Below are positions 52,596 to 64,000 of a stretch of DNA of 64,000 nt, piece by piece. The notes under the pieces were generated by a model. The model did not search any database. It had not been told where the DNA came from and was given only the letters and a program-made list of their open reading frames with translations. The number at the start of each line of letters is the position of its first letter. Position 1 is the first letter of the stretch. The stretch is taken from NCBI GenBank assembly GCA_022113835.1, contig JAILWY010000016.1:8091501-8155500 (forward strand). Direction: 5' to 3'. The position numbers were made by a program, and so were the translations under genes. Origin of the DNA: Atopsyche davidsoni (taxonomy: Eukaryota > Arthropoda > Insecta > Trichoptera > Hydrobiosidae).

Positions 52596-52644
52596 GCGGG
52601 GCGGGGCGGGGCGGGGGCGGGGGCGGGGGCGGGGGCGGGGGCGG
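52596..52644. repeat. (GGGGC)n / (GGGGGC)n simple repeat
   Basis: Three GGGGC units pass into five GGGGGC units. The tract is a G-quadruplex candidate. The neighbouring open frame is low-complexity Gly/Ala and is not a gene. Confidence 0.85.
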
Positions 52645-55600
52645 AAACGATGACAGGAATATTCCGCCCGAGCCGGAGTCGCGCGGGCCGGATAGTTTCA
52701 ATCTGTATATATGTTTCAAGCGGCCTTTGATCTTTTCAGCACTCGCTTACGGGATGGTGAAAATGTGTGAAAAGGAAAGGATGATTGGGTCAAATGTGTT
52801 ATTTTTCAGTTCTTGTTGAAGTTTTGTGCGAATAAATTGAAGATTGAAAAATCAAAACAAAGGATTTATTTTTTCATTGTTTGAAAACATTTTCATGTTC
52901 AGATAAATAAGCATGATTGTGTCTTTTGTCTTGAAGAGTACTGTGACATGAAAACGCGTTATTTTTATATATAGATAAGCAAAAATGAGTTATAAGTGTC
53001 GCAACAATGTTTAAATTTTATTTAAAAAAAATGAATTCATCATAGCTAATGTGACAGTAATATTTTTTATTTATTTATTAAAATAACAAACACGTTATAC
53101 ATTTATTTTATAGTCGCGACAATAGGAATTGCACGTACAGACCTTGATTTTTCAAATAATTACTTTTTTATATTATAAAAAAACTTATTATGTTAACGGA
53201 AAAAAATCTTACAATCGCCTAGCATTTAATATTGCTTATTTGTTTGTTAGAATATTATTTGTAAATAAAATAAAAACCAATATATACTAAATATGGAACA
53301 CTTCAAATGGAACGGTTAAGCTGGGCTGCATTTCCGATCGTGTTTATATTTTAAATTAAATTAATTAAAATTAAATATGTACAGTAATTTGGAGCGCCCT
53401 GTTCCGCTAATTATTATTCGGCCCGTATTTAAGTCACGAAAAAGTTATTAAAACAGTGATTATACTTAAAAAGTTAATTGGCTTATCATTTTAAATTATG
53501 GGAACATTTCAGTAATTAAATGATCACGTCTCGCATTCAACAGGTAATATTTCCTACGGATCTGATACCGTTTCAACGCAATGCATTAAATTACTTCCAC
53601 TTTCCTTTTTTATCTACGGAAAATCAAGCAATAAACACGAAATAAAATATTACAATGCTGTAAATATAAACGTTGAAATAATGAACATCCATAATGCGAA
53701 TCTTTAAAAGATCTAAATTGCTCTAGAAGTGCAATCACAGTTAGTTACAATGCAGTAAATGGAACTAAAATTATCTACATATTTGCAATACTATATAAAA
53801 GTATTGTAAAGAAAATCATATCCCAATTCTAATTGCATTTATAATTCCATATCATATATATGCATATAATTCTAAAATAAAAACAGCACAAACCAAAAGC
53901 GGAAATAATAAATTTATGTTCTCAGTCAACGCTATTCTTTTTCAGAAATATTGTTCGATTGAGTGGGTCGATATCTTGTTGTAGACAGAAAATATCGGCA
54001 TGTATCTTCAGACAAGTATACCTTTTATAATTTATTTTCGGATCAAATGCGACTAATGTCTTTTAGGTATACATTTATAAATTTTTTAAATAAATCTAAC
54101 GGTCTAAAATTGAATTTTATTTTAATATTTATATTTTATGACGGTAAGCTTCGGGATTATAACTCGAATAACACTTATTCGATCTCAAAAAGTTATATTC
54201 AATATTTTTGACAGAAAGTACTTAGTAGTATTCAATTTTGATAATTTTCACTACGAATTCTTATTGTGAAGTTCTTCACGAATTTTTTTTTATTATGACG
54301 ATATATTGTCAGTATATATAGCCAACGAGATTATCCGGAGGCAAAGCAAAAAATAAAAACGTGTAAAAAAATCACGTAGAGAAATTTTATTTAAAAAATA
54401 TATATATTTAATTTATTCATTGTTCGCACCTCAGGGGATGTGCGAATACAAATTTTGATGTAAAAACGTTTGTTTCAATTTGGTTGGTTATAATACAATT
54501 ACGTTACAAGTCAAGGCTTTATCAATTAATTAAACAAGCGTTATGAAATAACAGCGTTTAAATTATGTGTTAGCTATTAGTACGAGTATAAAGTATCTAA
54601 TCTCTTTGTACTATTTTTTGTTACGTGTAACTCAAAGGTTAAACGTTATGCAAAATCACACACAAAAAAAAAAAAAAAAACAATTATTAAATTTATTATT
54701 TCCGATACAAAAAAAAGATACATTGAAACTGACTTGCGTCAGTTTGCATAAAGATCACTAAGCATGCAATTACTGTTTAAAAAATAATAATGAATACATT
54801 TTGTACATAAATCACCGGTTCACACGCACAGCTACCGAATCCCCGAATCCAGCTCGGAGCGCGTGGCGTGACCTCGGTGGGAAAAAACCGAGTTCGGCGA
54901 GTCGCGAGGTTCCGTACGACACGCAGCGATAAGTCATGTAATCTCATCATTTTCCATGTTAATAATATGACTTTGACTGAACAGAAATCTAATATGTGAT
55001 ATTATGGATGTTATTTTAATATTCTCAGGAAAAAAAGTGGTGTTTCTCGTGTCGGCATTTTACTTTTGAGGCAATTCGGGGCGGCGGAAAACAACTTTGC
55101 GAGAAAAGCGAAAACACGACTTTTTTTCTCTTCCGCCGGTGATCTGGTAGAAAGTATTTCTTTGTGAAAACAAAGAAAATACACTGAAACTTTAGTTTTG
55201 TTTTTTTTAAATATACATTTGGCTTTATTTGAAATTGGGCATTTGATTGCGAGTTTTAATCTTGTTATTTTGATTAGATTAAAAAATTATCTGATAACAG
55301 TAATTCCCCTTCAAAACATTTTAATTTCGGTAAATAGGAATTGTACGAGTCAAAAAAATTACAAAATTAAAATAAATATGTCGTCCAGTTTGAAGGTAAT
55401 ATAGTTTAATACGCTTCCGTTATTATCTAATATAAATGCCGCTACGTCCGCCGCGATAGGCCCTTAACTTCAAAATAAGGGTAAGAAAGTAAATTGATAA
55501 AGTATTTGGAATTAGTCCACCCCGGGGGTTCCCGGCCGCGGCTTCTGGTAATGTTTACCCCATAAATAATCGTGATTATTCGCTCGCGTGCCCCGGCCCG

Positions 55601-57592
55601 ATATAGGCTCCGCAGTATGTAAAAACACGTCCCCCGAAGGGCCCGCATTTCCACTGAGCTTCTCGGGCGACGTACCTGGGCGTCAGCGGTGACTTACAGT
55701 CGCGTTATGCTCGATCGTAATTTTGATTTGACTGCATTATTTTTACAGTGATGTTCTGGCATTAAATGGGAGTATACACAATAAACCGGGAAAATTACGC
55801 TTTAAAGACTGGTTTATTGAGGGTAATATAAATGAGCAATAAAGTCAGTGCATATTCAAGTAACAAATACTCTTCGGCGAATGAGTATTCAAATAGGTAT
55901 CTTCGGTATTAAAATACTTTTATTATTACCAGTAACGAAAAAAAAGCTATATTAAATCAAACTATGGGAAAGATAAGCTTGGTTACTTCAGGCATTCCAA
56001 AGCATACGTCTTTTGGTATTACGTAGACATGTATGACCCAATTTACATTAGAGAATCGACGATTAAAATTTAAACATACTTTGGATACCGTTGTAAGTTT
56101 TTATAAAACATTTATACAAAATACTAGAAAACAACTATGCTTTCTGTCTAGCAGTTATTCGCTGCTGCCTGAGCTGTACGGTTCTTCCTAGGAAAAATAT
56201 CAAACTAGGTGCTCAGTTTTACCTGAATTTCTTCAAAATCCCGGTAAGAGAACAATAATTAACAAAGGCACTGCTCTTGTACGCCTTGTTCAATTGTATA
56301 CATTAAGATTAAATTCTCGTCAAGGTGCTCGGACTGCGCCAAGTTTAATTGCTGTTGCTTTTGAGTTTAATGCGATGGAATCGCATAAAACTCTCAGGCG
56401 TTTTGTGGAGTGAATCAATTTGCAGTTAAATATAATTACATTTCATGAATAGCGTGTCATTCGTTCCGTAAGCGTTACTTTTACGAGAATTGCAAGGTTA
56501 TTAACAAAACAGATTGCATTCGTACGGATAGCCAATACATCAACGAAAGAATCAAAGCGCTTCCCTGCATCCCAGACCTTAAAAATGTATTCAAAATTGT
56601 ATTCAAAATTATATTAAAAATAATATAATTTACCCACGCGATATCAGGAAGGCGTGTTTTGAAAGGTTTAATAATTCCGTCCCATGTGGTAATATTTTGG
56701 TATGTTTTACATTTTGATGTTCGTGCGTCCAATATCAAATAAGCCCACACTCACACGAATAAATATGCGAATGGAAAAAATCTCTGCGGAGTATTTCCGG
56801 CTGGAATATCGCGGACGCCCCTGTCTACGGCGTGTGAAATTACCAGGAAATCAGAAGATAAGGAGGATGTTTGAAGAGGTTACGGGTTACGCATTCCGCG
56901 TGCGTCCCGCCTCCGCCGCCCTGGCACTTCCCGCAGAGATCGCTCGCTAAATATACGCTCGGAACGACCCGACCCGCTCTCATAAAAATGAGCGCCGGAA
57001 TGAGGCGAATTTTCCGTTCAAATGGGCAAAAAATATATAATGAAGTCGCGTTTGAGTGATTTAAAATGATCCGTGACGATATTAAAGGTTATATACGACC
57101 GGTGGAACACGCCAGGAGCGCAATTAACACTTGACCAGAAAAAACGTTTCTGTTCGCGTCTATCAATTGATTAGATGAAATCTAATAAAATACGCAATTT
57201 AAATTCTAAAGGCCCGATAGCCGACCGAGGTAAACGGGCGATCTGCATAATTTGAATATAAACTGTCGAGAAATCTGGTTCGGCCATTACCCCGGTCATT
57301 TATTACAGGTGCCAAATGTTTTAATTAATCCGCTGGAGAGTGTATAAGAAACAATACACCTGTTCTTTCGGATTAACTTGACGTTACATCATATTTAGCG
57401 TAAAAAACCGGATATTGGACAACATTTACTTTGATGACTCCGTTGAACCGAATTCAGCACAACCGGCGATCTCCTCGCGTGGTAATTTAAAATGCAATGA
57501 GTACTCGACATTTGCAAAGCGAAGCGAGATACAATACTAGTTTCGATATCGCAATAAAAATATAATAGATAGCGATGTGAAATATAACGTTA

Positions 57593-57600
57593 TGACGTCA
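57593..57600. promoter_or_regulatory. consensus CRE palindrome TGACGTCA in a CpG-rich island
   Basis: A perfect CREB/ATF site opens a GC-rich block (57590-57780). It may mark an enhancer or alternative promoter inside the intron. A chance match is possible. Confidence 0.3.
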
Positions 57601-57694
57601 CGGTGTCTCGCTCGCGGACAAGGCTGGCGCTAACGGGCGGGCAGCATCGCGAGCCGATTTCCGAGTCGGGGGTTGGCGAGAGCGCGATGCCCGC

Positions 57695-57754
57695 CCCGAG
57701 CCTAGTTCCCGAGCCTAGTTCCCGAGCCTAGTTCCCGAGCCTAGTTCCCGAGCC
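57695..57754. repeat. 13-bp minisatellite CCCGAGCCTAGTT x 4.6
   Basis: Four exact units and a partial fifth lie in tandem, followed by a GC-rich unique sequence. Confidence 0.95.
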
Positions 57755-58256
57755 CCGGTATCGCCCACCGCGCGGATGACGAAAATGTCACGCCAGACGG
57801 GAAAATCACTAATGTCGAGCCGCTTCACAGACATGTCTGCAACAAACTGGAAATAGTGAATCAAATAAAACACACCAAAGCCAAAAAACATAATATACGT
57901 TATTGTATTACTATAAAAAAATTATTGTATTAAATAAATCATAAAAATGTGTATTATAAAGTTTTTAAATTAATAACGTAGTATAAAACAAAAGCGAGAC
58001 TGCGACACGCTCAAACTTCAACGCGCGCGTGACGTTTATGGCGTTATAATATTTTAAGTCAAAATGTGACGTGTATATAAATATTTAAGCATGTAAGATG
58101 TATAAAGTTGGGTGTTGTTTCCACCCTCGCGTACTTACAAAGAGCCGGGAATAATCCCGAGACGTTTACGAGTCGGTTACGAATGTACAATAATATAGCG
58201 GACGCGAGCTGCGCCTCGGCATTCACAGGTGGCAGTGATGTGCCCGGTGCGGGGTT

Positions 58257-58367
58257 GAGACCAGCAGACTGGCAGACTACCAGGAGACCAGCAGACCAGG
58301 AGACCAGCAGACCAGGAGACCAGCAGACCAGGAGACCAGCAGACTACCAGACCGGCAGACCAGCCGC
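58257..58367. repeat. minisatellite AGACCAGCAGACCAGG (16-bp unit)
   Basis: The 16-bp unit repeats about four times exactly, with diverged units (CAGACTACC, GGCAGACTACC) at both edges. The block spans about 111 bp. Both strands read as open low-complexity peptides, which are not genes. Confidence 0.95.
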
Positions 58368-60050
58368 CTGGAGGTGACTCGATAAATGCCACATTTATCA
58401 AAGTAATTCATCATTACTGTATTCAAAATACATACTAAAAATATTGACATCGACGACAAATGACATTTATATTTTGTATTTTTATTGTGCGTTTTTTTAC
58501 AAAACAGATAATGATCAATCGTGAAAAATGTATAGGGGTGGTGCGAAGGGGACTTTTTTTCTGCAGCGGACGGATACCGGCTAGCACTGATGGCGATGAT
58601 CCTATTAATATATAAAATCTATAGTAGATTGTTTTCGCATTTTGAATGGAAGTGAGAAGACTACCGTTGTTTAAAAAGAATGGATGCCAAATGAATGGCG
58701 GTACTGAATAAGCAGGGCAAGCTGGTCTCCCTGTGTGCGGCCACGCGGAAGATATTGCGTTTACCTCGAAAACGAATTTTCCAGAATAAAGATTAGCCCC
58801 GCGCCGCGAGAGAAAACTCCGAGAAACCTTTTACCGGCAGATCCGAGGCGGCGGGGGTCGTTCCGCGCCGGGAAACTGAAAAGGTAAACAAGGAGTCGCC
58901 CCGCGCTGATAAAGCAATTTATGTCCGCTCTCGAGACGCGACCGCGGAAAAAAAACCAAAAAATCAAAAACAAAGCCTCCATATAAATCAGTTAAGATTT
59001 GACACGCGGAATACGACCCGCTCGTATATTTGCGATGAGTGATTTAATAAATTCAACAATTACGAGAGAACTGTATTAATTTTCAAAGAGTGATATGTGT
59101 ATTTCCAATAATACACGGGTGATGTTTGTAGTCTCAGGCATTTGCACGAGTGCAGATTTCTACAGATGGGCAACGTAGAAATTGGATTCGGTGGATCGGC
59201 AGGCGCCGTGACGCGCGGCGTTCCAAAGAAAACAGTTTTATGTGTTTTCATGTCGCCGTAAAGAGGCAGATTTATATTGAATAAGCTTTGAGGTCGTAAA
59301 ATAACTAAAGCACTAACTTAAACTGATACACAATTTTATTACATGCTTCTTTGGGTACATTGTCTCCCAAGTTGACATGTTTATCTTCTGCCGTGACGTT
59401 AAGGAATCATAACTAGGCGGGCACCCGACATGATATATGTGTATCTGCCGAATACTTCTAAGGGCACCATCAATTTACTGAATATTAAAAAATATATTTA
59501 TGAAGCCTTCATCCAGACGAAAAGTAATATGAATGTATATGATGATAGAGAATAGCTTATTTTATTCGATTTAGTACGATTTACAAATATCAATTGAACG
59601 ATTTAGGTTTTTGATTGTGGCTTTAATTATTTTAGTTAAATAAAAGCATATATGTACTACAGTAATACATATTATTGATGTCGAATGCTTTGATCGCGTT
59701 TCCCAGTACTACGGTTGGGAATATTCTATGATTTGTAGAGTGGGCATCGCACAAATTGAATAATAACAAGTGAGCCAGAAATCCGCGACAAGGCCTCGCC
59801 GAGAGCGACGCGAGCTGGCGAACAGTCGATCGTGCAGTAATAATTCCTCGGCGCATATCTCGTCTTTCGCGGCTCATTCTCTTCAATTACTAAAGAAATG
59901 CGAATAATGAACAGTTCCGCCGGCTTTCGCATGCCGGCGGCCGCACGATATTTAAGTCTGGCCACAAAATACGTTTAACGACCGCCTTCAGCGCGCTCGT
60001 TCCTCGGAATTATAAAGCCGAGCTCAGTACGAGCGCCAGCGTCATGACGC

Positions 60051-60089
60051 CAGCATTGCCAGCCAGCATTGCCAGCCAGCATTGCCAGC
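60051..60089. repeat. 13-bp minisatellite CAGCATTGCCAGC x 3
   Basis: Three exact tandem copies. Confidence 0.95.
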
Positions 60090-60997
60090 CACAATAAGCA
60101 GCGCGGCCACTGCACACGGAGTACCTCCTCAGTGCCTCTACTACCATGTTACAGTTAACACGCTCATAATGAAAATCGCACGCTTTCAGCTTTTCCTCGT
60201 CCGACAGTCAAAGATAAACGTTTGTTTGGTAGTAAATTCATTTGAATTGAAATGTCATCATATTCATTAACAAAGAGCAGTGTAAACCTAGATATCTAGT
60301 TATCTCCTTATGTTTTAGATACTCGCGCTTCGACGCCGGCAGGTCTAAATCTTGTCACTGCCGGGTCCCAAATAAATTAGCGAATTCATTGTGCAGAAAT
60401 AACAAATGTCAATTAAACGTTCAATTATCACATATTTATATTTTTGATGCGAAAGATATTTGCATACGCGACTGCGCTAACTCCAAATGTGTTCGAGTGA
60501 ACTCATTCGAGCGTATCCGGAAACATAATATAAAATTATTATGCAACCTGTTCAATAGTGCAAATATAGTATTACACATTTCGAAACAAACGAGGGAAAT
60601 GATTAATTCCGTTCAGTATTCGCGCGGTGGCCAATAACATGGAAATTATATAAGCAAAATAAAAATTAAATTATGCTAATTGACCGAGCCTATTGCGGGA
60701 ATAATAATTCCCGGGATAATTGAATGAAAATATGGAAAATGCACTTCTGGTACAATCCAGTATCGATCGGCGTTCTCTCGGCTTATTGAGTCATAATTTA
60801 GGAACAAAACGATGCGATGCGTACGCAGGCGAGGCCGAGACCCGCTCGCCCGGCACTCGGGCTCGGAATACCTGAGCACCGTCCGCCTGCAAAGCGGGCA
60901 AAACTCTTTGTGCGCCGTGAATATAAATGTGCCAGCGTAAATATAATACACAGGAGCGAGGGAGGAGGCGGTCTGGCGCCGCGTCCTGGAGCCAGAC

Positions 60998-61070
60998 GCC
61001 CTCGCCCTCGCCCTCCCTCGCCCTCCCTCGCCCTCCCTCGCCCTCCCTCGCCCTCCCTCTCCCTCGCCCG
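60998..61070. repeat. CCCTCGCCCTC-type pyrimidine minisatellite
   Basis: The 10-bp unit CCCTCCCTCG repeats about six times with flanking CCCTCG units, then gives way to GCTACCCGC units. It lies in a GC-rich island. Confidence 0.9.
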
Positions 61071-64000
61071 CGCTACCCGCGCTACCCGCGCCGTTTTAAT
61101 TAATGCGACCATCGTAAAAACTTATTCAATTTGTTAGGCGATTATGAAAGACGAGTCGCTCCGACGTGCTTTCACTGTAGTCTGTTTATTCACAAATGAA
61201 AACAGAGAAATACGGCTGGATTATCCGACTGGGGACATGCAAATAACAGTCGAGCCGGTGATATTAATCGAAACGAGGACTAGCGACGACCTAATCGCAA
61301 TTATGATTAGGTTATGACAAATTGAAGTCATCAATTTTGCAAACGATTGATGATCGATAAAATATCGAAGCCCGCTTTGTATTAATATATATCCAGATAC
61401 TCAAAACTTTTTAAATGTGGGTGTGCAAAATGAGAAAACATATCCGAATCTCAGCACAGCGTGGAGCTGTCGGTTATCTAATAAAGAAGCTGTTGGCCGA
61501 GGAAATAATTTCCAGCCGTGCATATCGCCGTCATAAACCAGATGGACTAAAGCGTATTCCGATAGTGGATACTGCGACAAGAAATATATCGCATTACACT
61601 GAATATATTTCCCTACATTTTATCAGGCAATTTACGATAGCGAAATACGCTACTGAAAACCGGCCGTAAAAACCGCCGGCCTACCCGATGTTTCTGTTCG
61701 GTTTATGCAAAGTTACTTACACTCCGCGCTCCGAATGCTAATGAAGGTTGCCGAGAAAACGCCAATCGGCCGGGCTCCCTATACGGCCGGACTGGCGCAA
61801 GAAGGTAATTATGTTCACGATTTGATATTTTATTGCGCAATCGCCCGCCGGGAATCTCGGTTTACAAAAAGCTCTTGCACAAAAGAGATACGAGTCCAAT
61901 TAACAAGCCATAAATGAAGACACCGGATACTCGGTGAGAAATTATTCGCATCCGCTATATTGACTTATTTACTTATTCTTGGGTTAAGAAGAAAAAGTGA
62001 CTTACTGGCATTGTTCTACGTGCAGGCTTCTTCATATTAATACAAAAACAAAACATCATAGACTCCATTGTGATGATAAAAGGTTTAGAGAATCTTCGCT
62101 CGCAGAAGCTCAGTCAGTATTAAATGTAAAAGGGTACACGGCAAGAATGGAGTATGATCTCTATACCGAGTGAGAAGAGCCTGAATAAGAGAATAAAGCT
62201 CTGGAAGCAGAACTATACTATATGATAATACAGCAGCCTTATATTCCGAGTGAACTTACATAGATATAGTTGCACACAAGATGTAATATCGACATTTACC
62301 GACATGATTACATACCTAAGACTACTTATTGGTAAATATTAATAGCACGAATTGTGGAACAAATAAGTTAAGACAATGCTATATTTATTTTTAATATAAG
62401 TACATATGCTATTTTTAAGAAAATGCGTGTATAATTCTACAGCAAAAATATACATCATATGATTGATAATATTTAAAAGTTTAAGAGTCATCTAGTACTA
62501 AATATAATAAATTTATTTAAAAAGGTATACATTGCTAGCATAGGTTTTTTTTATCTTTATTTATTATTTGAATTTGTAGATGATTATGCGAATGTATCGA
62601 CCATCGAATGAACAGTACATTAGAATAAAATTCTAGTAACGTAATGCCAATAGTCATTTCATGGAAATCAGAACAAGGTAATATTATTAAGTGCTGTGTA
62701 CTCGAGCGAGATAATCAGTGCCCGGAGAGCTCTCGATACAATCCGAGCGAATGAAACTAAAAGCGGTTGAGACCGTTCTTAAGAGCGGAGCAGGGTGCCG
62801 CAGCTGTGGTCGGCCCCTCGAAACGAATTTATGTATAAATTCACATTAATCAATTTTCAACTGCTTCGGTGATTTATTTGTAAGCACATTCTACGTGTAT
62901 AATGCGTAGAAGTGATGATTATTTCAAATAATTATCTGTTTAATTAGTGGCATTGAACAAATATTTGTGTGATTTGACTCATTGATATTTGTGGCTCATT
63001 AATATTCGACTTTGTTATCAGATATTCAAATATTCTTTTAATGATAATATTTAAGCCGTCTGCGCTCGCAGTGATACAACTTGAAATTGATTTGTAATTA
63101 GCCAATAGCGTCTTTTTATTTTTACCTCGAAAACTACAATTTTAAAACTAAAACAGGCCATCGATTTCAAGAGGACCGTTAACTAATGCGGCACCCCACG
63201 ATTGTGCTCAAGGTTAGCAAATAATTCTCCCCAAAAAGGCACTCCGAGCCGCCGACAAGAAAGGCTAAATACGCGTAATCAGAAATGGCCGAATCGCTCT
63301 CTCCCTTCGCAAAAAAAACCCGGGCAAATGGTAAATGCCCGGCCGGGTAAAAAGACGTGACGAGGTGCGTGTCGAAAGAAATAAATAGGCATTATGTTGT
63401 TCGGGGTGGGATATCTTTTTTAGTGCCGTACACCCCCAGCGGGTGCGGCGGGCGGGCCGGGAGATGTTTCAACTCGGTCAACGCCAGACAAATGCAAAGC
63501 GAAACAATCGACAACACTGGTTTAACGAGCACTTCAACAATAAACACGACAACGCAAAAGCGAAGTACAGGCTCTATTACTTGATATATTTAACAGGTAT
63601 GCGAACAAAAGACCTGATACTAGGGATGCAAAACATATTACATGTTTTGCAAGTCGAACTGAATACATACAGGATTGAGAGTATAAACGGATAAAAAAAT
63701 TAAAAATGTATTTATTATTCTATTATATATAATATTTGTTAACAAATACGAGAATAGAAATAAGTTTAAAAAATAAGATATTTAAATACAACATACAGAC
63801 AGCGAAGTGGTTTAACAAAACAAGTAGATAATGATGACGTGTATATTTTATGTATGAAAGCGAGACAAAATAGTATTATACAATAATATTGATAAACCTC
63901 TAATAAGCATATGATTTTTTTTATGCCTATGCTTTTATTCTTGAATAAAAAGAATTATTAACTGTTTTAATACAATCTTTGGAGGTAAATTATGTCTACA

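Larger units (their letters stand above)
32226..64000 (-). other. presumed giant scribbler intron, no exon found
   Basis: The exon at 32225 begins in phase 1 after a good acceptor (TTTTCAG), so at least one coding exon lies upstream. No segment up to 64000 encodes a recognisable domain or shows paired splice sites around a plausible open frame, and all open frames are below 130 codons. The sequence alternates AT-rich stretches with GC/CpG-rich islands (for example 34550-34660, 35100-35400, 36440-36720, 37200-37620, 38930-39200, 45900-47420, 49130-49260, 51720-51960, 57590-57780, 59780-60130, 60800-61090). This pattern is common in the regulatory introns of developmental genes. A separate non-coding gene cannot be excluded. 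Confidence 0.5.

Noticed and set aside
63319..63342. Short perfect hairpin CCGGGCA-n9-TGCCCGG
   Set aside because: A 7-bp stem alone is common in GC-rich islands and has no other supporting signal such as a mature small-RNA pattern.

Overview
This window is nuclear DNA from an animal, almost certainly an insect and probably a lepidopteran. It is AT-rich between genes, has GT-AG introns, carries tRNA-derived SINE and MITE copies, and encodes insect-type proteins. I could not run a search, so the order is an inference. No bacterial, viral, CRISPR, rRNA or tRNA feature was found.

Layout. (1) 127-255 (+): last coding exon of an unidentified gene. (2) 5384-6760 (+): an intronless, complete hydroxymethylglutaryl-CoA synthase (mevalonate pathway). 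(3) 9380-13412 and 14773-17990 (-): two tandem nine-exon GH27 glycosidase genes (alpha-N-acetylgalactosaminidase / alpha-galactosidase family). Their exon structures match, and both keep the catalytic aspartates. (4) 19953-24209 (-): a six-exon ANKLE1/LEM-3 type nuclease with ankyrin repeats, a LEM domain and a GIY-YIG domain. (5) 27102-32225 (-): the last four coding exons of the scribbler/brakeless (ZNF608/609) transcriptional co-regulator, including a C2H2 finger, a 54-residue glutamine tract and a 65-bp last exon behind a 1.9-kb intron. (6) 32226-64000: no convincing exon. I read this as a very long scribbler intron (at least 31.8 kb) in which AT-rich DNA alternates with CpG/GC-rich islands and several simple or tandem repeats.

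The HMG-CoA synthase gene and the first GH27 gene are convergent. The GH27 pair, the ANKLE1-like gene and scribbler all lie on the minus strand. These are ordinary single-promoter eukaryotic genes with unrelated jobs: isoprenoid/juvenile hormone precursor synthesis, lysosomal glycan breakdown, DNA processing and transcriptional co-repression. Nothing suggests that they act together.

The most unusual material is the mobile and repeat DNA. A SINE fills most of a 177-bp intron and stops about 3 bp from its splice donor. A hAT-type MITE has an exact 8-bp target duplication. A fold-back MITE family has one simple copy and one apparently nested copy. There is also a 120-bp purine/pyrimidine inverted tract able to form a hairpin or quadruplex.
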